Shown in pieces: positions 10,201 through 18,093 of a stretch of DNA of 64,000 nucleotides. The translations under genes and the position numbers were made by a program. The notes under the pieces are model-generated. The model ran no database searches. It was given only the letters and a program-made list of their open reading frames with translations, and was not told the origin of the DNA. The stretch spans positions 1,364,001 through 1,428,000 of the forward strand of contig NZ_CAMDRE010000002.1 of the NCBI RefSeq assembly GCF_945906775.1, written 5' to 3'. Origin of the DNA: Citrobacter sp. Marseille-Q6884. Its GTDB lineage: Bacteria > Pseudomonadota > Gammaproteobacteria > Enterobacterales > Enterobacteriaceae. Positions within the stretch are counted from its first letter, which is position 1. Every line of letters starts with the position of its first letter.

Positions 10201-10980
10201 CGATTCCAGCTGCTGTTACAGAACCGGCTCTGGGAGATGAACTGCGAAATTGTTGGGAAGGACCTGGAGGTCCTGTTTTCACCGCTCTCGGAACCGATCG
10301 CTCTGACAGACAGTCTCCGGTCCGCGCTGGGCGTCAGTGACAGCCTGTACCGAGTGCCGGGCGGCTGGAGCCTGGACTGGCTGGATGAGATCGTGCAGAA
10401 ATTTACCGACGACGCCTCACGGCTGGCGCTGATGGCAGACCTGTGGAAAGCGCTGGCCGACGCCAGCCGGGGCTTACCCGAAGCGCCAGAGCTGGAGTAC
10501 TTCCAGAAATATGAACTTCATACCCTGACCATCACCAGGCCCGCAACCGATGCTGACCGGCTACCGCTTAAACAGCGTATGGATCAGTGGTTGAGCAGAC
10601 TGGCGGCCAACAGCGGCAAACTGGACGATCAGCTCGCAGCAGCACTGCGCCAGCAACTTGTGCCTATCTTCAAGGAACAGTGGCCGTGGGGGGAAGAGTA
10701 CAGCATCACCGTGCCCTGGATATCCGGTTTTCCGTTGCCAGACGAACCTGAAACGCTGCAACGCGTACCGGGGTCACCGTCGCGGCATCTGGTCCCCGAA
10801 CTGATGACCCAAACTCAGTACGAGGCTGCGATGAAAACCGCAGATAGCAACGGAAAAGCACGTCTTACCGCGTTAAGGCAGGCGCAGAAAACAAGGATAT
10901 GGGGTGGGGGTGAGCTCATCATACGTGCCACCCGCGGGGATGCGATCCCACTGGAACTGGCCCCGGTTAAGCCGTTGTGA
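1237..10980 (+). CDS. Giant beta-rich protein A, 3247 residues, unknown function
   Basis: One uninterrupted frame of 3247 codons starts at GTG 1237, five bases after GAGGGG (1226-1231) and overlapping the stop of the leader ORF. There is no N-terminal signal peptide. Residues 1-1500 are dominated by alternating polar/hydrophobic beta strands, interrupted by a hydrophobic helical stretch at about 382-444. Near residues 1350-1500 runs a long series of hydrophobic strands. A charged, helix-prone linker at about 1511-1545 then leads into a second half that looks like stacked Ig/fibronectin-like modules, with many Trp and Pro residues. I see no HExxH, P-loop, lipase or nuclease motif. The N-terminal half loosely recalls AsmA-like or DUF6603-like beta proteins, but this is unverified. 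Base composition is not obviously foreign. The gene is followed after 28 bases by giant protein B, so the two are probably co-expressed partners. Confidence 0.93.
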   Translation: MNIILLPATNGYPLQLDVITDANQRATEMLIHYGGNVKATFMLATPFDVPDVLLNKTGEVWSLKTLAEIRKDILQEGQTLEDRWRDVVTKLSAIELQLDASQRFVGADLFPGAVEVKGHANFNLFACLSATKENPLRCAGYVAFRGNFSANIKGKAATLTLAWRIDFSAQSAGLSFAVPAFGVTVPQFAFPELDWSQINIANFTPAFQLSALPGIPVNITSEATCAITYSDAFGLNVDLAITGAKISALGSTPIVLGDFTLNFSNGKLSVTNGLTESVVLMTTEDYRVSPLDSLTLMLHRGVALNLQLEVQNGHAEWAGCLSGDVSVFPTLNPDKRLTLTLALPFQQGQFRQQVNAGGLSWTREILLQPANEAIESFIEYMSSINSVAFSLRLSAQLLVAAGSLVDILGNVLAGVVRGVNGIAQLLLPLLEKLTALVDAAEKAEILMVLDATEGHLQQLVVQLRHATPAGDFAIEANGFELSGPNSGDLALFVDLRDGASAAYIVLTPRTPDTSAELLTLGSDLWFASADTVRPTGDATLGDKPPTRLLMVNVKAKNNNRISLVPFGLRNGQATFMQVLDRPLPVLDSANFAWDDFSLVPLEKLADATLKLPAKDELDKRLLPFLAAPATAVNEMNAALKQYIEIREIGAGSPIVLSGGKFKIPLQIAINLLKSTVDSTTLLSLDVRSMTASLEGGLIYLDLPDTFTLLGMAVTFQDKDSGARVHEKQMVLDLRTNDPRLYFADNVRATLAFTSLQTDRNEKPLTFICSEFVVHSGGLNLTAALDGRTTIRLEGLETNFTFDKATLQVNNGRIETFRLRANGKLPPKLLGDVDAELELDFGDTGQGLDMLDGRLKLATESVRCEQTHFEFRLESLWLHAFRQDDRLCFCVFLTGSAFFKPTVTELADGMFSQLANVEIRFTDCPISGDSDAVRRELARLNTSYVVALDQPVQSSLFDTFFFEIRSIGFEPRCHMFDDLPFALVIGGQIRFAEQGDVVRAECDFHKLYIAGGTEGLLPRIRCEGLGLSLCLGSALEIEGKVVAVDGRMPASVLVSSKPEVDIQANGFLGQGRVAIPGLPPFAASFGFVEIRAKKSQEVRRAWFVYLEAQRISYYFPLGPVPFYLREAGLGLGYHFTYVGIKEIDAAPNLPAVIKVLDTIAKSALEPAKLTTWEIAEEGDLTLVARAMFSMSSANPPQDHFTWNKEEEEKLPNLLLMNAVLAMRKSTFMMTANAWLGYSYFDWDKNRNIGGNSLAGKQTLIGYVVLAGERNEFLARLVSNPGAEIGPRLSLPPQFKESLKNIQYDATLYMRPGLLHFELGWPNHIRWKTTIAGVNIAVAGGAIFRVHDGVLLVGMNLEGQLSFDLSGSLNAGVVGISVSASVRAALLARIIGYLDPLNAASSLYYSLFSLQVRVEFCVSAWLEIGALFCKVTLRASLSVSLQIDVVAELALQGDAQMGSRMRASIAVAVFGRTLGLSVGLSLSPGIVDRAAARVGRFMDLGLVQDTPSSVAAIDRQDADNQKAAELGEARSEARTKAEKSPEYLRPANTWGAERYLINKTQFNAVLSWPKVSPIDEIKDIQNWVYITFLPAESFAAGTSSFYCAPPTDNNQPNVKDHKISLSGLPAEWLVKKIYLYTNKAWTEFTPGPSFEKETSINWLARQPMETETGENHFATLEEMVGSAFLGNSSGYREPTVRSQPERKTQTASLQEQYHGQELGYLGAITQDPADRRCHEARDYLLHKFAADLFDLTTTGSIPEDDVHVAHMGLTLLVPLDVADDEAIAAFEKIQMTIGKRIDGATTAYADSTRCQFFNPPRLRYATAPPAMVNTSIKVEGKTVKLAWALQWASEVEARAEDYLRHHRIVRTLTVGNSEYVSEPMIVISALHEVCEKDVSGTNIRYHTASNTRFTDDFADLPVAVKNVMFSPDSGAVVRYAVTPVCQSDTDGLVCTDFVSVISGEYRFPRLKKAEATLTLNPDESKIAGTYSLDIELLADVDPTVRQQNLPKGMSLWWRIVARSEAILPSGQYGSDAQSRRSLVSSLGAGQDARPGDDIFFVRQDPEQEWRFLRAENLARPDGLDGLDALIRDLDNPRSWTLYAQLVLRKESDLNDNVVFAGPLAPLKHAVKIMPAAQVFPVSALEYVRKPFASDSAVMQPVAAEDLLIDSGRAALPEPTLDPDRITLNLHPEFGAASSLSWNIRPSDQTVNRKRFRLRSGFTLWSITLDNGQVSWKTAKRHSEVRLLDEARVKVTPGEIGEPANWKMRYPSQAWRRANGNAPWVSQDNAIICWPTFPIRKHLLPEPSSELIRALLSHDKPDVIELKMVHPDSIIQQTKWTFSIQNEKRIELAEGKIALKGMTAAVLRDTLRELTAEPIETDSSQWSCEQRSGWILELQPINKSVSVQPEPERIALDFGKDLHPALEYLLTQMRRPEGKGALFVLDKRPVPVVNAEQLGTFLSVTGDAADPYGWAALDRLGLGVTVRLFDSNENQFLAPEYLYKQVKQGLEATKKVYPEFARNLCVERLLQPGTMTQCVPFTLRADRTGTFSHEGTDATLLPPSLVIVRLSVRPAISSSVGPWQPAQVPWRVFWVAFRNAFQLPLVDKKESPADLQKEDFENYGEQWAKWNNRYFTYSILNNHSGDLFALGAIEQTQPVRVAADQCGRISVTLPEADGWAHQRAYAVVPQWRYAEMLGLISDEAPSLGDIRNVAIIERTAPVMPQTVYALERIGDKQWGLKDGVLVKREAGDSLIPVGRIPGKDMAFVLPLHPEQILNEDNVPLKHTLSRTGLLWQLGLHNVDPEWCGEYQHMSARTDITSSELKEGELLAMLNAKVAEGHTFARSKIRLVTNLPHWYRHTVHAAASAGLSVSPASAIYLPEAYASLVTVDDDGLAVLTPNHPWEKLLSTMPQITPEEGPLKMARYRVSWPLLRYHDTTDEITANLWDDPLSELPDPQVCYDLELRTAASGLHPQSTVRPLARIFRAPDSRPDNRRFQLLLQNRLWEMNCEIVGKDLEVLFSPLSEPIALTDSLRSALGVSDSLYRVPGGWSLDWLDEIVQKFTDDASRLALMADLWKALADASRGLPEAPELEYFQKYELHTLTITRPATDADRLPLKQRMDQWLSRLAANSGKLDDQLAAALRQQLVPIFKEQWPWGEEYSITVPWISGFPLPDEPETLQRVPGSPSRHLVPELMTQTQYEAAMKTADSNGKARLTALRQAQKTRIWGGGELIIRATRGDAIPLELAPVKPL

Positions 10981-11008
10981 GCCGCTGAATCAACACAGGA
11001 GGCAGACG

Positions 11009-14000
11009 ATGACCAAAATCAATTCGCAAGCAAGTGGGCTGGGTACGGTCACGGTTTTCGGCCCCCGTCGTCCTGACGAGCAACACCAGGATGAAGCCCT
11101 GTGGGTGCTCACGGGTTATACCCCCAGGGTGCAGCCTGAAACGGGTAAAACGCCAGGTTCACACGGTGTCCGTGTGCTGGCCGTGAGAAACGAGCCGCGC
11201 GAAATGAAGTTCACCTTTTCGGATCACAGTAAGCCTACCGCGCAATTCGCCGATCCGATGCTGCTAGACCTGTTACTGCAGCGGCAGGGGAATAAGGAAG
11301 GAAAGTATGCGCTGGAGATTTCTGGGCTCGCCATGAAAACCCTGCTGGTGGCGGATACCCGGGTAACCGTCAGCCCGATCTGGGAACATCCGGATACCGA
11401 CAGCCACATCGCAGATATCAACGCCGCCAACTATGTTCCGGCTTATTTTCTGCAGGCGGGCGCGATCCCGCTCGACAGCAGCACGTTGATGGCCACTCTT
11501 TTGCCCAGTCTCGACAAGTCTCAGCCGGTCTTATTAACGGCAGAGGGTATTATTTACTCTGCTCTTGTCCCTCCGCCGGATGGGGGGCAAGCCATTTCCA
11601 CGCGTTTACGTCTGGGCTACCGCGATAAAAATCTGTGCCTGACGTTCGACGATCCGCAACCTGCCGCCGCCTGGGATGAGGTCTGGTTGCGTCTGAATGC
11701 CATAGCAGGCAGCAGCTCAGCCACGCAATGGGGACGCTTTGGCTTTAACACCACACCGCAGCTACCGCAGCTTAGCTGGCGGATAACCGTGCAGGGCAAT
11801 GCCCTGAAGGTAAACTGGGCGGAGGCGATCGTCCCGAGTGAGTCAACGCTTGTCACCTTGGCGGACCAGAAGCCTGAGAACCGCAAAATGCCGCCCATGG
11901 CGGTGATGCGCCTGACGAGCGAGATTTCACTGCAATACGCCGATGAGAAACTCATCGTCAGGAGCCTCGGCTCACCGGTTCAAGATCCGCAGGCCACCTG
12001 GCAGTGGCGGAATAATAGCGAAAGGATGCAGTTCAGCAGGATCCCGCTGGTCCACGACGCGAGCAGTGTGCGCGATCGCCTTTTTAGTCAGTATGGGGAC
12101 GTAGGCGCAGAGGACAAAACGGCGGTCGGCTTTCTGCTGCTGGACGATGGCTGGGCTGAGATTCCGTTTACCGCCGATAAGCACAGGTTGCCGGGGATCG
12201 TGTTCCCGGAGAACATATCTGACGTCAGCGGATCTTTCTGGCTGGGCAATCGTCGCCGCGAACGCTTTAACAGCCGTGACAAGACAACACAATGCGCCCC
12301 CTGGAGTCTCTTGCTCGATGAACCGAAGAACTACGCCTTTGAGTTTATCTTTAGCATCCTGCATGGCTCCGCCACCCTGCAAAGCGCCACGGTGACACTG
12401 AAGGGATCCGCCATGACGCTGCGCGGGGGAGTCTGGCTCGCGGCCACTGCGCCAGACGGACACGACGCGCTGCCTTGCGTCTCGGACGACCCGGAGTCGT
12501 TTTTTGATCTCCTGTTGCGTCGCTGCGAGGGCGATGCCTCTGCCCCCTTCGTACTGGAGCCATTCACCGTTGAGCCAGAGAAACAGCCAGATTTCTCCAT
12601 CACGGTGAATACCGATGTGACTGCAGCGAAAGGTGCCAACTGGCGAGTCTGGCTGCGCCATCCGACGTTACCGAGTATCCAGATTCTGCCGGTAACACGC
12701 TCGGACACCCGGTCGACTCGCCCTCACGCAACCCGCTCGCTGACGCCATTTAAAACACAAGGAGGGGAGTTACAACTGGAAGATATGCTCAGCATGATGC
12801 CGAGAATATCTGCTTCGACCCGGAAACGCGTTGAAATCGAAAACCCGATCATGCCGCTCGTGGCTCTGACGCTACCAGGACTGGAACTCACCGCCACGTC
12901 AGCTGATGCATATGGCGTTATAGGATATTACACGCTGCCGCTCTGGGATGACCCTCACGCCTGCGCGGTACTGCCTTTGCCGGATAACGCGACCCAAGCA
13001 ATCCCTCCTGTTATTACGGCTTTAATGCCGGAAGCGCTCAAACAAGCTACCGCAGACAACCTGCTTCGGCGAGCTAACGCCGCTACGCTGCACAGCGAGA
13101 TGTTCACCGCCGCAGGTGTAATTGCGAAAAACCTTTATCCCCCCTATGACTGGAATCCGACGGTTACCTTCAGCGATAAGGTGAGCGTGACGGATGGTCG
13201 CATCACCTGGGGTGCAGTCACGATGACTGATGTTACAGTCAGGATGACCGATGTAGGCTGGATATGGCACCCGGACAGCAATGAGCTACTTCAAGGCCCG
13301 GAGGAAATGCTGGCGCTGCTCAAAGATAATCAGGTCTGCATTAACAGCAGTGGCAAGAAGAAACTGACGGGCTGGTCAGTGGCGGAAGAAGAGAGTAGCC
13401 CGGGAGTGATTCAGGATGGTCTGGGGGTTTTCTGGAGTCAGGCGCCGCAAACCGGTCACGGCCTGATTGCCCGTGAGGTACGGATTATAGATCCCACCGA
13501 AACGCTATGGTTGCTTAGCACTCAGCACCCTTTGTCCGTCAGTGGCGTGAACGGCATCCAGTGGGACTTTGCGTTTACCGACGTCCCAATTTCGGCTCAG
13601 CGCAATGATATCGCTCGCCTGGATGGTACGGTACAGAAAGAAGGGTGGACGTGGTCGCTGTCTGACCCGCGCACGCTGGGAGACGATATTGCTCTGCCCC
13701 CGCTGTCGTTAGGACCGAACCTGCGTTTTATGCCGACGGCGCTGATATCGCTGTCGAGGACCCTGTCGGGGAGCGTGGCTGCGGCGAAAATCGAAGGCAC
13801 ATTGCTGGCTGGAGCAAAAGCAAATCCGCTTGCCGTAGATACCTTGCATCGGGTGGAGATTACCCTTACCGAAGGTGAGGGCGACATGTTGAAAGTCTCG
13901 TCGATCAACCCCGTATCCGGTGAGACCATCACATGGGATCTGAGAGGAGGAGCCCAGTTGACAGGGCGGCTGGCGCTAAGCAACGGAAGCCTGTGGCTTG

Positions 14001-17000
14001 AAAAAACCAGTTTGACGTTGCCGCTTTTATCGGTCCAAAGATCGCTGCAATTTGACCCCATCGATACGACCCACGCAGAAGCGACAAGCAACATGGCCGA
14101 CGACGGGCTCCAGGCCAGTATCAACCTGCAAACAGTGAGTGTGCTCTGGACCGCGTTGACGACATCATTGCGTGATGGGGTGAGGGTAACCCTGAGCTTA
14201 ACTCAGACTCCCGAAGACAATTCGGCAAAAGTGAACTGGTTTGGCAACGAGATCCCTTGTAAGGCAGTCATTGATGCCGCACGACGAAGCTGCGTACTGA
14301 CGCCTGACAAGGTGGAAGGCCTGGTGGTCATTGCGGGGATGGCGACCGCAAGTTTGCTGAAGGGCGCACTGGCATTAAGTTTTAGCGAAGCAAAACTCGA
14401 ATTGCAGACGTATTTCCTGGAGTTGGAGCTGCAGTTGGGGACGCTACGGATGACGCACCTGCTGCACGTCGTGGGAAAAGAAGATGTCATGGACTCACTA
14501 CGCCTGGATGGGAGCTGGACACAGGCCAGCCTTGTGGAGTGGCCAGCATTGGCCCCGGTTGATGACACCCAGGCTCAGGCCAGCCTGGAGGTTGATTTTG
14601 CCACCCCAGCGAAGGTCATTCACGAAGCAACGTTTGTGCTGGCTGACCACTGCCTGAGCGGCAGCCAGTTCCGCCCGGCAGCAGGAAAGGGGATTGCCCT
14701 CTCGGCAGAAGCGGTAAGCTGGCTGGTGGACACCCGACACCGTTTCACAAGACAGGGTAAAACCAGGCAGCTGCGCTGCCTTGGCGTGTTGCAGCTGCGC
14801 TCGGCAGCGGCGCTTGCGGATGAGCTGGACGCAAAATGGTCAACCAAAAACGATACGCGGGGCTTTGGCTTCACGCCGGGCTATATCGGGATGAAAACCG
14901 ATGGTCATACCGCGCAGTTTCTGCGCCCCGGCGTGCGGCGTCTTAGCCATGGTTACACTGGCCTGCTCGATCCCCGGGTAGTGCAGAGGTTGCAGGAGCA
15001 AAATGCCGATGCCTGGCTATTTCTGGGTGGTATGACGGCACTGTACAACCGCAGAGATGACCTCTACGGGTTGCTTCATCTCCCGTTTATCGCCATCTCT
15101 GCCGGAGGTGATTCGCTGGCCGCCGTGCTGAAGGTGACAGGTAACGGCCCGCAGACAAAACTGAACATGGTTCGCCACGATTTCCTCAACCTGTCGCTAA
15201 AACTGGCTGGCGCCCGGCGACAGTCACCAGGCGAGCTTATCCAACAGCCATTCAGAAGGGCGTTACCCTTCACTTGTGATCTAGGCAACCCCACCCCTGT
15301 TGGGGGGAATGAACTGGCAAAAAACTGGTTTAGCGATGAGTCGGTCTCGCTGATACCGGGCTGGCATGTCGAACAAATCCAGCGACCGGGTGCCACACCG
15401 GCTAGCGAAGTCAACCCAGCGCCTTTGCCTTTTGTTTTTCCCCGGTCTGCGATAATGCTGGCGATGTTGTTTAATACCGACGAGCAGACTGATTCACTCA
15501 GTCTGCTGACCAGCACATATCGACGGCAAGCCAATATCTCCGGATCACAGCCGATGACGGTGCGGCGAGCGCTAATCCGTCTCCCGTCGTCTGTCGACAG
15601 TGTTCCGCCGCCAGCCGTGACAGAAATTCATTCAGACCTCATAGTCGGCGGACCGTCAGGGCTCGTAGCCGTACCGCTCAGCCGTACGGATATTGCCATA
15701 GACGATGCGAAGCATTTCATCGCCCTTGCGGCCGCCAGAATGGCCGAACCGACGTTTATTCTGCGTCGTGATGCACAGAGCTATTTCGCTTACGAGCTAC
15801 CCGCCAGAGATGAAGATCCGTTGGAACGTCCTGTGCGTCCTTTAAGCCGATCGAGGGCTAATCCTCCTGATGGCCGTTTGAGCTGGCCGATGCTCGCGGA
15901 AGTGGACAAAATGGCCACAGAGGTGCTTGCTTCTCCCCGCAGTTCGCTCCGCTACGATCGGCCGCTGGCAATGAGCGGGATCCGCAGCGAGATCCAGACG
16001 AGCTCACCATCAGGAAAACCCTTCAAACTCAATACGTCCGTTAATAGCCAGGAGAAAATGGAAACCGTCTGGATCCAGGAGTGGGAACAGGTTGCGTTTC
16101 AAAATAGACAACCAACGGATACGGCAGTTGCCGCAGCGCGACCGACAGTACCCTCGGCCAGTGAAATTGCGCGCGCGTTACTGCAGATGGACCCCACACT
16201 TCCGGCAACCCGCCTTATCCAGACCAGACTCCCGCCAGCAGTAATGCACCTGGATTTTGCCACGCGGGCAGGGGCGTTTGTGACGATGGGGATCCGCGGT
16301 TTGTACAGCGTGAACAAAGTACACAGTCTGAACGAACCGGCTGAAACCAGTCTGTCAACAATGCGCTCGATACGAAGACCACGCCCAATGGCGCTGCCGC
16401 AAAATAGCGGAGATAGCGCTTCATGGCGACAGACCGTCGCCTGGTATGGCAATAAAAATACCACCTGCATGGCGCTAGCAGGAGCGTGGGATATCATCAC
16501 CGCGCCATTAGTGGCCGATATTCCTCAGTGGGTGCTGTTGATGGGGCGGCCAGAACCGAGCGGTTTGATCCCGGATTCAGCAGGCGGGAAATTAACCTGG
16601 CGCGGCGCGGTTACGGTGAAATGCATGATGTGGGACAAGGATAATCAGCCCCTTGAGCGTCCCGCCAGACTGCTGCTGGACATGATGCATCGGACATCAA
16701 GCTTGCATTGCAGGCTACGAGTCGGGGCAGAAACGCGTGACTTCTCGGCGGTGGAACTCGTGGAGGATGACACGTTGCTGTTCACTCTCGATCGGTCTGA
16801 AGGTATTGAGGAAACGACCTGTACCTTTGAATGCCGAATCCGCCCACTGACAGACCTGGAGTACGAGGCATCTTACAACATAGAGATGCTGTTTCTGACG
16901 CGAAAATCCACCGGGAATAACACACTGGAGCCCGCGGCAATGCGTTCTCTGACGTTACCGGTGCTTGCCCCAGTCCGCGAACGCTACCCGTTACCGTTAC

Positions 17001-17689
17001 TGCGGCGCACAATTTTTTTCGCCGATCCAGCGCTGGATCAGGTGTTATCACAAACCAATCCCATCATCGTGGACAGCGGAGCAAATGGGAATTTCAACGT
17101 CTGGCTGGACAACTCCACGATTACGCCAACCGCAACACTAGTGATTCAGGCGAGGGCGAGATCGGCAAAAGAGGGCAATTTTACGCTTCAGGCAGCGGTG
17201 ATCCGTCATGATGGCGGAAAACAGGAAACACTTGCCTTTAATTTGCCTGACGAAACGAAACCGCTCGAATCCGTGCGGTTAGAAGTCAACGAGGTTTACA
17301 CCCTGCCAACGTCGCTATTTAGCACTACGTTACACGCAGAAGATACGCTGATACTGACCATTGTGAGAGGTGAGGGAATCGCAAAAGTCCCTATTGTGAT
17401 AAAAGCGCTCTCAGCCCAAACGCCGCCACCCGCTATGTACTCACTTATCGTTACCGATCCGAAAAACCAAAAGGCATGGTGTGCAGCACACTCGACCTGT
17501 CCGGCACCAGAAAGCCTGTGGGTGGAAATGCCCCATCAGGAAAAACTCCTGCATCGCGGCGTGTTTAAGTGGGTGGCTTATACGTCTGCCGCAACAACTT
17601 CATTAGGCTGGTCAATTCTCAAAGCCGAGAGGGCCACTGAGAGTACCTGTATTCCATTGATTCTGGAGCGTGAATTGCCTCTTAAATAA
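11009..17689 (+). CDS. Giant beta-rich protein B, 2226 residues, unknown function
   Basis: The start is placed at ATG 11009 because a perfect AGGAGG lies at 10997-11002 with six-base spacing. The frame is open further upstream, but that stretch lies inside the end of gene A. The protein begins MTKINSQASGLGTVTVFG and has no signal peptide or transmembrane helix. Most of its length reads as beta-strand-rich modules with repeated short W/G-containing turns. A polar, low-complexity, Ser/Arg/Pro-rich stretch near residues 1600-1720 suggests a flexible linker, and the last 350 residues look like further beta-sandwich modules. No catalytic motif is recognised. Composition and style match protein A, 28 bases upstream, so the pair probably forms one complex. 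Function is unknown. Confidence 0.92.
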   Translation: MTKINSQASGLGTVTVFGPRRPDEQHQDEALWVLTGYTPRVQPETGKTPGSHGVRVLAVRNEPREMKFTFSDHSKPTAQFADPMLLDLLLQRQGNKEGKYALEISGLAMKTLLVADTRVTVSPIWEHPDTDSHIADINAANYVPAYFLQAGAIPLDSSTLMATLLPSLDKSQPVLLTAEGIIYSALVPPPDGGQAISTRLRLGYRDKNLCLTFDDPQPAAAWDEVWLRLNAIAGSSSATQWGRFGFNTTPQLPQLSWRITVQGNALKVNWAEAIVPSESTLVTLADQKPENRKMPPMAVMRLTSEISLQYADEKLIVRSLGSPVQDPQATWQWRNNSERMQFSRIPLVHDASSVRDRLFSQYGDVGAEDKTAVGFLLLDDGWAEIPFTADKHRLPGIVFPENISDVSGSFWLGNRRRERFNSRDKTTQCAPWSLLLDEPKNYAFEFIFSILHGSATLQSATVTLKGSAMTLRGGVWLAATAPDGHDALPCVSDDPESFFDLLLRRCEGDASAPFVLEPFTVEPEKQPDFSITVNTDVTAAKGANWRVWLRHPTLPSIQILPVTRSDTRSTRPHATRSLTPFKTQGGELQLEDMLSMMPRISASTRKRVEIENPIMPLVALTLPGLELTATSADAYGVIGYYTLPLWDDPHACAVLPLPDNATQAIPPVITALMPEALKQATADNLLRRANAATLHSEMFTAAGVIAKNLYPPYDWNPTVTFSDKVSVTDGRITWGAVTMTDVTVRMTDVGWIWHPDSNELLQGPEEMLALLKDNQVCINSSGKKKLTGWSVAEEESSPGVIQDGLGVFWSQAPQTGHGLIAREVRIIDPTETLWLLSTQHPLSVSGVNGIQWDFAFTDVPISAQRNDIARLDGTVQKEGWTWSLSDPRTLGDDIALPPLSLGPNLRFMPTALISLSRTLSGSVAAAKIEGTLLAGAKANPLAVDTLHRVEITLTEGEGDMLKVSSINPVSGETITWDLRGGAQLTGRLALSNGSLWLEKTSLTLPLLSVQRSLQFDPIDTTHAEATSNMADDGLQASINLQTVSVLWTALTTSLRDGVRVTLSLTQTPEDNSAKVNWFGNEIPCKAVIDAARRSCVLTPDKVEGLVVIAGMATASLLKGALALSFSEAKLELQTYFLELELQLGTLRMTHLLHVVGKEDVMDSLRLDGSWTQASLVEWPALAPVDDTQAQASLEVDFATPAKVIHEATFVLADHCLSGSQFRPAAGKGIALSAEAVSWLVDTRHRFTRQGKTRQLRCLGVLQLRSAAALADELDAKWSTKNDTRGFGFTPGYIGMKTDGHTAQFLRPGVRRLSHGYTGLLDPRVVQRLQEQNADAWLFLGGMTALYNRRDDLYGLLHLPFIAISAGGDSLAAVLKVTGNGPQTKLNMVRHDFLNLSLKLAGARRQSPGELIQQPFRRALPFTCDLGNPTPVGGNELAKNWFSDESVSLIPGWHVEQIQRPGATPASEVNPAPLPFVFPRSAIMLAMLFNTDEQTDSLSLLTSTYRRQANISGSQPMTVRRALIRLPSSVDSVPPPAVTEIHSDLIVGGPSGLVAVPLSRTDIAIDDAKHFIALAAARMAEPTFILRRDAQSYFAYELPARDEDPLERPVRPLSRSRANPPDGRLSWPMLAEVDKMATEVLASPRSSLRYDRPLAMSGIRSEIQTSSPSGKPFKLNTSVNSQEKMETVWIQEWEQVAFQNRQPTDTAVAAARPTVPSASEIARALLQMDPTLPATRLIQTRLPPAVMHLDFATRAGAFVTMGIRGLYSVNKVHSLNEPAETSLSTMRSIRRPRPMALPQNSGDSASWRQTVAWYGNKNTTCMALAGAWDIITAPLVADIPQWVLLMGRPEPSGLIPDSAGGKLTWRGAVTVKCMMWDKDNQPLERPARLLLDMMHRTSSLHCRLRVGAETRDFSAVELVEDDTLLFTLDRSEGIEETTCTFECRIRPLTDLEYEASYNIEMLFLTRKSTGNNTLEPAAMRSLTLPVLAPVRERYPLPLLRRTIFFADPALDQVLSQTNPIIVDSGANGNFNVWLDNSTITPTATLVIQARARSAKEGNFTLQAAVIRHDGGKQETLAFNLPDETKPLESVRLEVNEVYTLPTSLFSTTLHAEDTLILTIVRGEGIAKVPIVIKALSAQTPPPAMYSLIVTDPKNQKAWCAAHSTCPAPESLWVEMPHQEKLLHRGVFKWVAYTSAATTSLGWSILKAERATESTCIPLILERELPLK

Positions 17690-17799
17690 AACCCGGATTC
17701 TGAATCATGATTTTTCATGAGAATTAAACGCTGAGAGTCTAGCTATCCTGAAATGATGCGGATTTTGGCAATTAATTCACTTGTCGAGGAGATGAGGAT

Positions 17800-18093
17800 A
17801 TGGCGACCAACGCTGTCATCTTACTTCATTTTGGCAGTAAAAAATTGAGTATCACATTATCGGACCACAACCTCTGGCAGGTATCCGGTGACCCGCAACA
17901 GGTTCTTTCTATGGATGAAGGCATCTGGAAGTATTCGGTCACGGCAGGCACGGAACTGATAGCCGATGGACAAACCCAGATTGTGCTGGTCGGCTGGAAA
18001 TTAACTGATGACTCGGAGAACACTGGCGTGGCTTTCTTGTTCCCGGAAACGGCAAATACAGTCGGGGATTTTTCCGTGACGGCTCGGGTGTAA
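17800..18093 (+). CDS. 97-residue beta-rich protein, third gene of the giant-protein module
   Basis: ATG 17800 is preceded by GAGGAG at 17786-17791 and a second GAGG just before the start. The 97-residue product begins MATNAVILLHFGSKKLSI, has no signal peptide or cysteine, and alternates hydrophobic and polar residues throughout, as in a single small beta sandwich. It follows protein B by 110 bases and shares its orientation, so it is probably a small partner or a separately regulated subunit. The 110-base gap holds no clear terminator. I do not recognise its family. Confidence 0.75.
   Translation: MATNAVILLHFGSKKLSITLSDHNLWQVSGDPQQVLSMDEGIWKYSVTAGTELIADGQTQIVLVGWKLTDDSENTGVAFLFPETANTVGDFSVTARV

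Noticed and set aside
10939..10947. RGD tripeptide near the C-terminus of giant protein A as an integrin-binding motif
   Set aside because: A three-residue match in 3247 residues is expected by chance, and the protein has no export signal.
10904..11008. Earlier start for giant protein B inside the end of gene A
   Set aside because: A perfect AGGAGG precedes ATG 11009, and the extra 35 residues are an out-of-frame reading of gene A.
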